DNA of 64,000 bases from Bosea sp. AS-1 (GCF_002220095.1 NZ_CP022372.1:3506501-3570500), one strand, 5' to 3'. Positions 24,768-33,956 are shown, counted from the stretch's first letter. The notes: generated from the letters alone by a model not told the origin. Program-made: numbers and translations.

Positions 24768-25579
24768 ACGCCGCTCATCTGCCGCTCATCGTCCTGCCGG
24801 GCGCAAGCGGCCACGCGCCGGATTGCGCGCCGTTCTGTGCCGACCCGTCCGACCGGGATCGTGTGGTCGCGCTGCGCTATCCCGCCTGGCAAGCCTATGC
24901 CGATGTCGGCTTTACCGCAGAGACGCTGGTCGAGGGACTTGCGACGGAAATCGCGGATCGCGTCCCGCAGGCGCCCGTGGTGCTGCTCGGCGTTTCGATC
25001 GGCGGCCATTTCGCCTATGCGACCGCGCTACGCCTCGAGAGCCTCGGCCACACCGTTGCGGGCCTGTGCATCATCGATTCCGGGAGCATCACGGCGACGC
25101 GATCGGCGCATTGGAAAGCACGCCATGTCTCGCATGCGGTCGATCTTCTCCGGCGTGGGCGCCCCGGCGCGGTTGCGCTCCACGCCCGGCAACTCGTCTG
25201 GCGTGGCCTGTTTCGCCTTGCCGGAGACGGATTGCCCACGCTTGCGCGAGACTACGCCCCGCCGCTTCGCGGAATCAGTTGGGCCGACCCGGCCTTTGCG
25301 GAAGAGCTGGGCATGCGGCTCCTGATCCGCGTCACCGCCCCGTGGATGCAAAGCCTCGACGATCGCGCCGCTCATCTGCGGGCGCCGACGGCTCTGCTAC
25401 GTACCGGTGCGACGGCGGCGAACGACGCTCTTTGGCGCAAGCGCTGCCCCGGTCTTCGCATCATCGACCTTCCCGGCAACCATGAGACGCTGTTCGAAGC
25501 CGAGAACACCGCGGCGTTGCGCTCCGCCTTTCTAGCGGCGAGCGCAGAATGGAACGACGCAGGCGATACGTTCCATTGA
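24764..25579 (+). CDS. Alpha/beta hydrolase, thioesterase-like
   Basis: A 271-residue alpha/beta hydrolase. LIVLPGASGHAPDCAPF near residue 8 is the oxyanion-loop start used in thioesterase domains of peptide synthetases. VVLLGVSIGGHFAYATALRL (about 72-91) holds the nucleophile Ser in GVSIGG and is followed by the helix typical of thioesterases. The catalytic His is likely in DLPGNHETLFEAEN near residue 240. It overlaps the preceding flavoprotein gene (ATGA). In this context it could release or proofread an activated acyl intermediate. No carrier protein or synthetase gene is present nearby, so a stand-alone hydrolase is equally possible. Confidence 0.75.
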   Translation: MNAAHLPLIVLPGASGHAPDCAPFCADPSDRDRVVALRYPAWQAYADVGFTAETLVEGLATEIADRVPQAPVVLLGVSIGGHFAYATALRLESLGHTVAGLCIIDSGSITATRSAHWKARHVSHAVDLLRRGRPGAVALHARQLVWRGLFRLAGDGLPTLARDYAPPLRGISWADPAFAEELGMRLLIRVTAPWMQSLDDRAAHLRAPTALLRTGATAANDALWRKRCPGLRIIDLPGNHETLFEAENTAALRSAFLAASAEWNDAGDTFH

Positions 25580-25765
25580 CGCGTCGGGATCGGCTCACGG
25601 CAACTGCTCAGCGGCTGCGGTAACGCGCGCTCTGCACGGCCGAGACCGCTCCCAGACGACGGGCAGACATCCGTTCCTGGCACTTTCCAAACGGAAATCG
25701 TGACGTAAGCTCCCGAAGTCACGCTCGGAATCAATGCCGGCGCTCCAGGGAACAGACGTCGGAAC

Positions 25766-27421
25766 ATGAGCCGAGTGATGGAAGTGCAAAAGCCTGCGGC
25801 GGGCACCGGACCGTTTGCGCCGCTCAACAACGTGACCTTCCGGGCCATCTGGCTCGCCGGGCTGATCTCGGGGTTGGGATGGCTGATCCAGACCATCGCA
25901 ATGAGCTGGCTGATGGCGACCATCACGCCCTCGAGCGTCATGGTGGCGCTGGTTCAGGCCGCAACCAACCTGCCCGCTTTCATTCTATCGATCTTCGCCG
26001 GAGCCATCGTCGACAATTTCAACCGCCGCAAGGTGATGCTGATGGCGCGGTCGCTGATGGCCGTGACAGCCGTTGCGCTGACGATCCTCGTCGCGGCAGG
26101 AATCATCAACCCCTGGATCATCCTGCTCTTCAGCTTTCTCGCCGGGTGCGGCATCGCCTTCAACGACCCTGCCTGGCAGGCGTCGGTCGGTGACATCGTC
26201 GATCGAAAAGATCTCGCGGCGGCCGTGACGCTGACATCCGTCGGCTTCAACACCGTGCGCAGCGTTGGGCCTGCTCTCGGCGGCATCATTCTCGCATCCT
26301 TTGGTCCCCTGACGGCGTTTTGTCTTTACACCCTCGGCCATCTCGCGCCGCTGATCGTGGTCTGGCGATCCAAGTGGAAGGTTCCCGTATCGAGGCTTCC
26401 ACCCGAGGCGATGCTGACGGCGATCTCCGACGGGATTCGCTTCACCTCGCTGTCCTCGGAGGTGAAGACGGCGATCTCGCGCGGCTTCCTGTTCGGACTC
26501 GCCGGAATTGCGATCCTCGCCCTGCTTCCGCTGGTGGTTCGCGACCACCTGAAACAGGGAGCGGTCGCCTATGGCGTGCTGATGGCCGGTTTCGGCGGAG
26601 GGGCGCTGCTGGCGGGGCTGGCTTCGACGACGCTCAGGAGAAAGCTGTCGGACGAGCAATTGCTGAAGCTGGCTTGCATCGCCTGCGCGACGTGCACGCT
26701 CAGCCTTTCGCTGACTGAAACCGCCGCGGTCGCCGCCTTAGCTCTCATGCTCGGTGGAGCCGGATGGGTCCTGGGCTGGTCGGGCCTGAGCATCAGCGTG
26801 CAATGGGCGAGCCCGCGCTGGGTCGTCGGCCGGACGATTTCGCTCTACTACGCCCTCACCTCATGCGGGCTCGCACTCGGGAGCTGGCTCTGGGGAATGA
26901 TCACCGAGAGCTACTCCTTGAGCTTTGCCTTGCAGGCATCGACCGCAGCCTCGCTGGGCGTTGCCATCCTCGGCCTGCTCCTGCCCATTCATCAGCGCAA
27001 GGATGCCGACGTCTCGACTCCCGAGAATTTCGAGGCGCCCGCGATCAGCCTGGACCTGAAACCACGAAGCGGGCCGATTGCCGTCAAGATCGAATACCGC
27101 ATCGCCACCGACCAGGTGGAGCCCTTTCTCGCCCTGATGCTGCAGCGCCGGCGCGCCCAGGGACGCAACGGCGCACGGCGGTGGATTCTGACGCGCAATC
27201 TGCACAACGTCTCGGTTTGGACCGAGACGTTCCGCACCCCGACCTGGAACGATTACCTGCGCTTCAATTACCGCCAAACCGCAGCCGACAGAGCGCTGAA
27301 TGCCAGCCTCCTCGATCTGCACATGGGGCCCGACGCACCGGAGGTCATCCTCTCGATCGAACGACCCACCGCCGCACCCCGAAAAGCCGACATCTTCCGG
27401 CCTGACACGCCCCACAGCTGA
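25766..27421 (+). CDS. MFS exporter, EntS/DUF894-like with extra C-terminal domain
   Basis: A 551-residue protein. Residues 20-415 make a 12-helix major-facilitator exporter of the EntS (MFS_3) kind, with FAGAIVDNFNRRKVMLMARS as the A-loop and FNDPAWQASVGDIVDRKDLA as its partner motif. The last 110 residues (IEYRIATDQVEPFLALMLQR onward) form a soluble alpha+beta domain resembling antibiotic-biosynthesis-monooxygenase folds, a fusion seen in this exporter class. EntS-like proteins export siderophores and other small metabolites. Placed 186 bp after the ligase/oxidase/hydrolase set, it is the likely exporter of their product. Confidence 0.82.
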   Translation: MSRVMEVQKPAAGTGPFAPLNNVTFRAIWLAGLISGLGWLIQTIAMSWLMATITPSSVMVALVQAATNLPAFILSIFAGAIVDNFNRRKVMLMARSLMAVTAVALTILVAAGIINPWIILLFSFLAGCGIAFNDPAWQASVGDIVDRKDLAAAVTLTSVGFNTVRSVGPALGGIILASFGPLTAFCLYTLGHLAPLIVVWRSKWKVPVSRLPPEAMLTAISDGIRFTSLSSEVKTAISRGFLFGLAGIAILALLPLVVRDHLKQGAVAYGVLMAGFGGGALLAGLASTTLRRKLSDEQLLKLACIACATCTLSLSLTETAAVAALALMLGGAGWVLGWSGLSISVQWASPRWVVGRTISLYYALTSCGLALGSWLWGMITESYSLSFALQASTAASLGVAILGLLLPIHQRKDADVSTPENFEAPAISLDLKPRSGPIAVKIEYRIATDQVEPFLALMLQRRRAQGRNGARRWILTRNLHNVSVWTETFRTPTWNDYLRFNYRQTAADRALNASLLDLHMGPDAPEVILSIERPTAAPRKADIFRPDTPHS

Positions 27422-27606
27422 CCGCCACGCTTCCGCAGGCCAGCGGCTGTTTCCACCGGCTTTCCGACGAGACGTCGAGCCACGCGACGGTTCCCTTACG
27501 GCCTGATCGCAACAAGCACGCGGCGCTTCCCGAGCGATGCTTGCGTTGCTCTATCGAGCTGCTTAAACCCGCGCTCACGGTCGCGATTGTTCCGGGGGAT
27601 TATGCA

Positions 27607-28632
27607 ATGAATTTACGTAAGCTTGTCATCGCTGCAGCGCTGCTGGTCGCTCCGATGCTGAACCCCGCGAACGCCGGCACGCTGGACACCGTGAAAGCGC
27701 GCGGCACGCTGAACTGCGGCGTGGGCGAGAGCTTTCCCGGCTTCTTCGCCGCCGACGCGACCGGTCGCTGGAGCGGCCTCGACGTCGACTTCTGCCGCGC
27801 CGTCGCGACCGCCGTCCTCGGCGATCCGGAAAAGGTGAAGTACCTGCCGGCGACTCCGGCTGCGCGCTTTGCCCAGCTCCAGTCGGGCCAGGTCGACATC
27901 CTCTCCCGCTCCGTGACCTGGATCATGTCGCGCGAGGCCGGGCTCGGCCTCTCGTTCCCGGGTGTCACCTTCTTCGACGGCCAGGGCTTCCTCGTCCGCA
28001 AGTCGGCCGGGATCAAGAGCGCCCGCGAACTGGAGGGCGCGACGATCTGCACCCAGACCGGGACGACGACCGAGCGCAACCTCGCCGACTATTTCCGCCA
28101 GCACAACATGAAGTACAAGCCTGTGGTGTTCGAGCAGGCCGACCAGGTCGTGGCCGCCTATGAGGCGGAGCGCTGCGATGCCTTCACCACCGACAAGTCG
28201 ACGCTTTCGGCCCGTCTCGCCAAGCTGAAGGACCCGAGCGCCCATATCATCCTGCCCGAGACGATCTCGAAGGCGGCGAATGGCCCGGTGGTTCGCCAGG
28301 GCGACGACCAATGGGCTAATCTCGTACGCTGGACGCTGAACGCATTGATCGCCGGCGAAGAGCTCGGCGTGACGGCTGCCAAGGTCGACGACCTCGCCGC
28401 CAATGCGACCGACCCGGAAATCCGCCGCCTGCTGGGCAGCGATGGCGATCTCGGCAAGCTGATCGGCCTCGACAAGGACTGGGCCGGGCGCGTTCTGAAG
28501 GCCGTCGGCAATTACGGCGAGATGTACGAGCGCAATCTCGGGCCGAAGGGCGCGATCGTCATCCCGCGCGAAAACAGCCTGAACCGCCTCTGGCGCGACG
28601 GCGGACTGCTGTTCTCGCCGTCGTTCCAATAA
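27607..28632 (+). CDS. Amino-acid ABC transporter substrate-binding protein (AapJ/BztA-like)
   Basis: A 341-residue family-3 binding protein started at ATG 27607, with GGGGG just upstream; a longer frame from 27541 is rejected. The signal peptide is LVIAAALLVAPMLNPANA. The mature protein shows VKARGTLNCGVGESFPGFFA, WSGLDVDFCRAVATAVLGDP and the DILSRSVTWIMSREAGLGLS stretch, all characteristic of general L-amino-acid binding proteins of the AapJ/BztA type. It is the first gene of an operon with two matching permeases. The ligand is probably an amino acid or close analogue. Confidence 0.88.
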   Translation: MNLRKLVIAAALLVAPMLNPANAGTLDTVKARGTLNCGVGESFPGFFAADATGRWSGLDVDFCRAVATAVLGDPEKVKYLPATPAARFAQLQSGQVDILSRSVTWIMSREAGLGLSFPGVTFFDGQGFLVRKSAGIKSARELEGATICTQTGTTTERNLADYFRQHNMKYKPVVFEQADQVVAAYEAERCDAFTTDKSTLSARLAKLKDPSAHIILPETISKAANGPVVRQGDDQWANLVRWTLNALIAGEELGVTAAKVDDLAANATDPEIRRLLGSDGDLGKLIGLDKDWAGRVLKAVGNYGEMYERNLGPKGAIVIPRENSLNRLWRDGGLLFSPSFQ

Positions 28633-28661
28633 GATCCGGCGACCGGCGGTGACCTGATTCC

Positions 28662-29795
28662 ATGGCGGCTTCGTCCCGGGAGGCGGGCAAGAGTTTCTTG
28701 CGCCGCCATGGCATCGAATATGGCGTCTATGTCGCGGCAGCCTGTATCGTCGCGGCGCTCGCCGTCATGGCGATTTTCACACTTCGAGCTCGCGGCATCC
28801 ATGCCGGCTTCGGCTTCCTGTGGGATACGGCCGGCTTCGACATCAGCTTCGGGCTGATTCCGTACGATGCGACGAAGACCTATGCCCGCGCCTTCCTCGT
28901 CGGCCTGCTGAACACGCTCGTCGTCTCGGCCGTGGCGATCGGGCTGGCGACCTGTCTCGGGCTCGGGCTGGCGATCGCCCGCTTGTCCGAAGATCGCCCC
29001 TTGCGCGCACTGGCGACGACGGCGACGGAACTCGTCCGCAACACGCCGCTGCTGCTGCAATTGTTCGTCTGGTATTTCATGGTGTTCGGCGCGCTGCCGC
29101 CCGTCAGGCAGTCGCTCCATCTCGGCAGCTTCGCGCTGCTCAACAACCGCGGGATCGTGGTCGCAGCGCCGGGATTGAATGTCGCCGGCACGACCTGCCT
29201 CGCTGCCGGTGTCATCACGACCCTGCTCGCTGTCGCGGCGCCTCGCCTGCCGGGCGGCCTTCTGCGGAAATCCACCGTCAGGAGCGCTCTTGCCATTGCG
29301 GGAGCACTCCTTGTTCTCGCAGCGGCTGCCTTTGCCGACTGGGACATGCCCGTTCAACGCGGCTTCAACGTCGCCGGCGGCGTCACCCTGCCGCCGGAAT
29401 TCGCCGCACTGGTCACTGCGCTCGCGATCTATGCCGCCGCCTTCATCGGGGAGGCGTTTCGCAGCGGCTTCGTCTCCGTGCCAGCCGGCCAGTGGGAAGC
29501 CGCCCAATCGCTCGGCCTCGGCCGCTTCGCGACGTTGCGGCTCGTCGTTCTGCCTCAGGCGATCCGCGCTGCCCTGCCCGCGCTCGGCAACCAGTTCGTC
29601 AATGTCGTGAAAGCCTCGTCTCTGGCCGCGGCCGTCGGCTTCCCCGACCTGATGCAGGTCTTCGGCAAGACCACGCTCAACCAGACCGGGCAGGCCGTCG
29701 AGGTGATCAGCATCACGATGGCGGTTTATCTCGCGATCAGCCTGGGGATCTCCGGCCTGGTCCACCGCAGCGAAGCCAGGCGCTGGCACAGGTGA
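28662..29795 (+). CDS. Amino-acid ABC transporter permease (AapQ/BztB-like)
   Basis: A 377-residue HisM-type permease with the long insert between the first membrane helices that marks AapQ/BztB proteins. Visible blocks are YARAFLVGLLNTLVVSAVAI near residue 77, ELVRNTPLLLQLFVWYFMVF near residue 122, and the EAA loop GQWEAAQSLGLGRFATLRLV near residue 277, followed by LPQAIRAALPALGNQFVNVV. It lies 29 bp after the binding-protein gene and 16 bp before its partner permease, and forms a heterodimeric channel with it. Confidence 0.88.
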   Translation: MAASSREAGKSFLRRHGIEYGVYVAAACIVAALAVMAIFTLRARGIHAGFGFLWDTAGFDISFGLIPYDATKTYARAFLVGLLNTLVVSAVAIGLATCLGLGLAIARLSEDRPLRALATTATELVRNTPLLLQLFVWYFMVFGALPPVRQSLHLGSFALLNNRGIVVAAPGLNVAGTTCLAAGVITTLLAVAAPRLPGGLLRKSTVRSALAIAGALLVLAAAAFADWDMPVQRGFNVAGGVTLPPEFAALVTALAIYAAAFIGEAFRSGFVSVPAGQWEAAQSLGLGRFATLRLVVLPQAIRAALPALGNQFVNVVKASSLAAAVGFPDLMQVFGKTTLNQTGQAVEVISITMAVYLAISLGISGLVHRSEARRWHR

Positions 29796-29811
29796 GCAAG
29801 GCCCGGCTTCC

Positions 29812-30882
29812 ATGTCCCTGACAATCTCCAATCGGCCGCCTTCCCTGCCCGCGCAACGGCGGTGGCGCGCGGGAACAGTCCTCCTGCTCGCAGTCCTGCT
29901 GGGGCTCAGCATCATTCTCGGTCCGCGGCTGTTGCGCTGGGCCGTGCTCGACGCTGTGTTCCCCTGGAACGAGGGGACAAACTGCGACGGCAACGGCGCC
30001 TGCTGGCTGTTCATCCGCGAGCGGCTGCCGCAATTCATCTATGGCTTCTACCCGGCTCCCTCGCGTTGGCGGCTCAATCTCGGTTTCCTGCTGCTGTTCG
30101 GCTGGCTCGCCCTGCCCCTGCTTCCCGGCCTGCGCGGCCGAACGACGATGACGCTCGTGGGAGCCGCAATCGGGATCACGGCGGCCTTCGTGCTGGCGGC
30201 TGGCGGCGTCTTCGGCCTGGTCCCGGTCGAGACCGACCAATGGGGCGGCCTTTTCGTGACCGCGCTCTTGTCGATCACCGCGATGGTCGTCTCGCTGCCG
30301 GCCGGGATCGTGCTGGCGCTTGGCCGGCAGGCCGACAGCCCGCTCTGGCGCGGGCTCGCCAACATGGTGGTCGAAGTTGTCCGCGGCGTGCCGCTGCTGG
30401 CCATTCTGTTCATGGCCGTGGTGCTGCTGCCGCTCTTCGTTCCGGGAGGAGAAGGCATCGGCCTGTTCACGCGCGTGGTGGTCGGCCTGTGCCTCTACGC
30501 CGCTGCCTATATGGCAGAGGTCATCCGGGGGGCGCTGCGCACCATCCCCGCCGGGCAGGCCGAAGCGGCGCGGTCGCTTGGGCTGGGCTATTGGCACTGC
30601 CTCGGGCTCGTCGTGCTGCCGCAGGCGCTGCGCGCTGCCCTGCCCAATATCGTCAGCACCTTCATCCAGATGCTGAAAGATTCGACGCTCGTTCTCGTGG
30701 TCGGCGTGTTCGACCTGCTCGGCGTCGTGCAACTCACGGTCGCCGACCCGAAATGGAACGGCTATTCGGCGGAAGCCTACCTCTTCGCCGGGCTGTTCTT
30801 CTTCGCGATCTGCTTTGGCCTTTCGAGAGTGGCCGCCCGCCTCGAGCGACATCTCGACTACAACCGGACATCACCGACGTGA
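29812..30882 (+). CDS. Amino-acid ABC transporter permease (AapM/BztC-like)
   Basis: A 356-residue partner permease. It has an extended N-terminal region with several helices, then the conserved block ALLSITAMVVSLPAGIVLAL, VEVVRGVPLLAILFMAVVLL, and the EAA loop GQAEAARSLGLGYWHCLGLV followed by LPQALRAALPNIVSTFIQML. The layout is that of AapM/BztC. Its stop overlaps the GTG of the anthranilate-synthase-like gene (GTGA at 30879-30882). In rhizobial aap loci the next gene is the ATPase aapP; here that place is taken by the chorismate-enzyme gene. Confidence 0.88.
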   Translation: MSLTISNRPPSLPAQRRWRAGTVLLLAVLLGLSIILGPRLLRWAVLDAVFPWNEGTNCDGNGACWLFIRERLPQFIYGFYPAPSRWRLNLGFLLLFGWLALPLLPGLRGRTTMTLVGAAIGITAAFVLAAGGVFGLVPVETDQWGGLFVTALLSITAMVVSLPAGIVLALGRQADSPLWRGLANMVVEVVRGVPLLAILFMAVVLLPLFVPGGEGIGLFTRVVVGLCLYAAAYMAEVIRGALRTIPAGQAEAARSLGLGYWHCLGLVVLPQALRAALPNIVSTFIQMLKDSTLVLVVGVFDLLGVVQLTVADPKWNGYSAEAYLFAGLFFFAICFGLSRVAARLERHLDYNRTSPT

Positions 30883-32984
30883 CTTGCAGCTTCACCACGC
30901 CATCCGGCCTCGTCGTGACTCGTGACGAGGAGACGATCGACGCACCGCAGGGGCTCGATGCGCTGATCGATAGTCTCGGGACGCGGCAAGGCCTGCTGCT
31001 GCGTTGCAATTTCGCATTTCCCGGCCGCTACCGGCCGCATTGGCTCGGTTTTGTCGATCCTCCGCTCAGGCTCTCGCTCAGCGCGGATCGCCTGTCCTGC
31101 CAGGCGTTGAACGCGCGCGGTAGTATTCTCCTGCCGGCCATTGCCGCGGCCTTCGCGCAGGGCGGCATCGCCGATCTCCAGACTGCCTCGGATGTAGTCG
31201 AGGGGCGCCTCGTGACGGGAGAGACCTTGTTCGATACCCTCCGGAGCCTCGCCGCGGACTTCGGCTCGGACGATCCGCATCTCGGCCTTTTCGGCCCCTT
31301 CGGCTTCGACCTGGCCTTCCATACGCTCGGGCTGGAGCGGCGCGCCCGGCCGCAGGCCGATCACGACGACATGGTCCTCTATCTGCCGGATCGCATCGTC
31401 GTCGCCGATCACCCCGAAACCGGCCTGGCCAAGATCATGAGCTATGATTTTGCGCTGGGCTCGCGCTCGACGGAGGGTCTCCCACGCACAGGAAGTGCCT
31501 CCACGCTGAGGAGCCGGACGGCGGCCGCGGCGCCGGAACAGCCTTATGCCGACATGGTAAGACGGGCGATCGAAGCCTGCCGCTCGGGTGAATTGTTCGA
31601 GGTGGTCCTCGCGCAGACCTTCAGGCGCGACCTTCCGGCTGGCCCCGACGCCCTCTTCCGCCTGCTCGATCGCATCAACCCGAGCCCCTATGAGTTCCTG
31701 GCCAATCTCGGGACCGAAGCGCTGGTGGGCGCCTCACCGGAAATGTTCGTGCGCGTCGAAGGCCGCCGTGTCGAAAGCTGCCCGATCTCGGGAACGGTCA
31801 GGCGCGGAAACGATGCCATCGCGGATGCCGAGCGAGCTCTGGAGCTCCTGAATTCGTCCAAGGCGGCGGCCGAGCTCACCATGTGCACGGATATCGACCG
31901 CGACGACAAGGCCAGCCTATGCGAACCCGGCTCGATCCGCCTTCTCGGCCGCCGCCAGATCGAGACCTATTCGCATCTGCTGCACACGGTCGATCACGTC
32001 GAGGGCCGGCTGCGCCCGGATCGCGACGCGATCGACGCCTTTCGCGCGCATGTCTGGGCAGTGACTTTGACCGGCGCGCCCCGTCGGGAGGCCATCGCCT
32101 TCATCGACGCCAATGAAGCGGCTCCGCGGCGCTGGTATGGCGGCGCCATCGGTCGTCTCGGCTTCGATGGCCGAATGGACACCGGCATCGTGCTGCGCTC
32201 GATGCGGCTCGCTGGCGGAACGGCGGAAATCACGGTTGGCGCGACAATCCTGCACTCCTCCGACCCCATCGATGAGGAGCGCGAGACCGTGACGAAAGCC
32301 GGTGCGCTCCTGCGCACGCTCGACCTAGCATCGGCACCGTCCGCGCTGCCCGAAGCCACGTCGCACCGCCCTGACAGCGCGCGCGAGGCCACCCGGATTC
32401 CAGTCACGATCCTGGGCGGCGCTCCGTTCGCGCAAACGCTGGAAACACTGCTGCGATCCGCCGGGGCCGATGTCGCCCTGAGGCCTCTCGTACCAGGCCT
32501 GCGCGGACCGTGGAGCGATGGAGCCTATATCGTCTCGCCGGACCTGTCGGATGCAGCGCTCGGAACCGCGCGCGAGGTCCTTGCCGATCTTCTCGCGGCA
32601 GAGCGCCCGGTGTTGGCGCTGGGGCACGGCATGGTGGCGCTGGCTGAGTTGTTCGGGGCGAAGGTCGAGCCGGCGAACACGCCCCGCCATGGCGAGCGGG
32701 TTCTGGCGCGACCTTCGGCTGGCTCTTCGTGGCTGCTGCCGAACCGGGCCGAGCCGGTCGTCGTCGGCTGCTACCACCGCCGGGTCGTGCTTTCGAGCCA
32801 GATGCCGGACAGTTTGAGCGCAATCGCGCAGAGCGACGCGGGCGAGGTGCTGGCGCTCGAGCATGGAACGCTGCCGGTCGGAGGCTTGCTGTTCCGGCCG
32901 GAATCGCTGCTCACCAGCGATCCGGACGGGCCCATTCATGCATTTCTTCAACGCGCCGCGAGCGCCTTGCTGAAGGCGCGCTGA
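30879..32984 (+). CDS. Fused TrpE(G)-type anthranilate synthase relative with inactivated glutaminase domain
   Basis: A 701-residue protein starting at GTG, coupled by 4 bp to the permease gene. Residues 1-490 are a TrpE-type chorismate-binding domain with intact blocks: VGASPEMFVRVEGR, CPISGTVRRG, AAELTMCTDIDRDDKA, QIETYSHLLHTVDHVEGRL and RWYGGAIGRLGFDG. Residues 508-701 align with the glutaminase (TrpG) domain of fused rhizobial enzymes. However, the nucleophile Cys of GVCLG is Gly582 (LALGHG), the HPES His is Arg673 (FRPES) and the oxyanion loop SPGPG reads SPDLS. It can hardly use glutamine. The feedback site SSN reads RCN at 42-44. It may be an ammonia-dependent synthase or make another chorismate product for the neighbouring pathway. 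Confidence 0.85.
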   Translation: MTCSFTTPSGLVVTRDEETIDAPQGLDALIDSLGTRQGLLLRCNFAFPGRYRPHWLGFVDPPLRLSLSADRLSCQALNARGSILLPAIAAAFAQGGIADLQTASDVVEGRLVTGETLFDTLRSLAADFGSDDPHLGLFGPFGFDLAFHTLGLERRARPQADHDDMVLYLPDRIVVADHPETGLAKIMSYDFALGSRSTEGLPRTGSASTLRSRTAAAAPEQPYADMVRRAIEACRSGELFEVVLAQTFRRDLPAGPDALFRLLDRINPSPYEFLANLGTEALVGASPEMFVRVEGRRVESCPISGTVRRGNDAIADAERALELLNSSKAAAELTMCTDIDRDDKASLCEPGSIRLLGRRQIETYSHLLHTVDHVEGRLRPDRDAIDAFRAHVWAVTLTGAPRREAIAFIDANEAAPRRWYGGAIGRLGFDGRMDTGIVLRSMRLAGGTAEITVGATILHSSDPIDEERETVTKAGALLRTLDLASAPSALPEATSHRPDSAREATRIPVTILGGAPFAQTLETLLRSAGADVALRPLVPGLRGPWSDGAYIVSPDLSDAALGTAREVLADLLAAERPVLALGHGMVALAELFGAKVEPANTPRHGERVLARPSAGSSWLLPNRAEPVVVGCYHRRVVLSSQMPDSLSAIAQSDAGEVLALEHGTLPVGGLLFRPESLLTSDPDGPIHAFLQRAASALLKAR

Positions 32985-33055
32985 TCCGGCATCCATCCCG
33001 GCAGCCAAGTGATGTCGCCGGATAGGCCAAGCTCCTGTTTTGGGGCGGCGGCGCC

Positions 33056-33862
33056 CTATTCGGCCGCGTCGAGGTTCTTCTTGCCGTCGGCAAGCTCGGC
33101 GACGCGCAGCGTGATGTCCTTAGCCGCCTTCTTGGCGAGCTTGATCAGCTGGGCCTCCGTGACAGGCGGGGGGCTGAGTGTCGGATAGGACAACGAGATC
33201 GCGCCCATGATCTCGTTGTTCTCGTCGAATACGGGCGTCGCGATGCCCACGAGCCCTTCGGAGATCTCTCCGCGGGAAAGGTAGTATCCGTCCCTGCGAT
33301 TCTTCTGAAGCGCCGTGCTGAACGAAGCCCAATCCGCACCGATCGCATCCCGGCCTGCGTCGCCTTCGGCGCGCTCGAAGATCCGTCGCTGACGCCGCCG
33401 ATCGAGGTGGGCGAGGATGATGCGCGCCTGGGCTCCCCTGAAGACGGGAAGGCGCCTGCCGGGCCTGAGCGGCATTTCGGAGGAGTTCTCGGGTCGCGTC
33501 GAATAGACGTTGACCGCGCGGTCCTGATACATCCGGCACAGGAATGTGTGGATGCCCAGCGTCGTCGAAATCTCCTCCATCACTTCCTTGGCTGCGAGCA
33601 GGATCGGATCGAAGTTCGCGAGGATGAACTCGAGTTCCATCACCGTCGGCCCGGGCGCATAGCGCCCGGAAATCCGCGAGAGCAAGCCGATCTCATGCAG
33701 GTCGTGCAGGTATCGGTACGCGGTCGCCTGACTGACCTGCAATACGGCTTCGACATCTGCGAGCGAGATGGTCGGTGAGCTTTCCGAGAACAGATTCAGG
33801 ATCTCGGCGACACGCTTAAGTACAGAGGTTTCGTTCTGCGACTTAGCAGGAGGCATCGGCAC
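33056..33862 (-). CDS. IclR family transcriptional regulator
   Basis: A 268-residue regulator. The N-terminal winged helix (about residues 12-75) includes LKRVAEILNLFSESSPTISL and SQATAYRYLHDLHEIGLLSR. The effector domain (about 80-255) has YYLSRGEISEGLVGIATPVF, the usual IclR ligand-pocket region. IclR proteins often control aromatic or hydroaromatic degradation. It is convergent with the anthranilate-synthase-like gene and on the same strand as the EthD and Liv genes, 95 bp downstream of the EthD gene. The likely target is the 39743-40275 divergent promoter of the uptake and SDR operons. Confidence 0.88.
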   Translation of the reverse strand: MPMPPAKSQNETSVLKRVAEILNLFSESSPTISLADVEAVLQVSQATAYRYLHDLHEIGLLSRISGRYAPGPTVMELEFILANFDPILLAAKEVMEEISTTLGIHTFLCRMYQDRAVNVYSTRPENSSEMPLRPGRRLPVFRGAQARIILAHLDRRRQRRIFERAEGDAGRDAIGADWASFSTALQKNRRDGYYLSRGEISEGLVGIATPVFDENNEIMGAISLSYPTLSPPPVTEAQLIKLAKKAAKDITLRVAELADGKKNLDAAE

Positions 33863-33956
33863 TCTCTCGGTTCGTCATGTGATGGCGCGCATTTCGATCT
33901 TGATACCGAGTCTTGGAAAATCGAACGATCCGGAGCTCAGTAAAGATACATGCTGA

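Noticed and set aside
29862..30878. N-terminal extension of the anthranilate-synthase-like frame back to 29862
   Set aside because: It overlaps the permease gene in another frame and its product is Arg/Ala-rich without motifs. The GTG at 30879 overlapping the permease stop is the sensible start.
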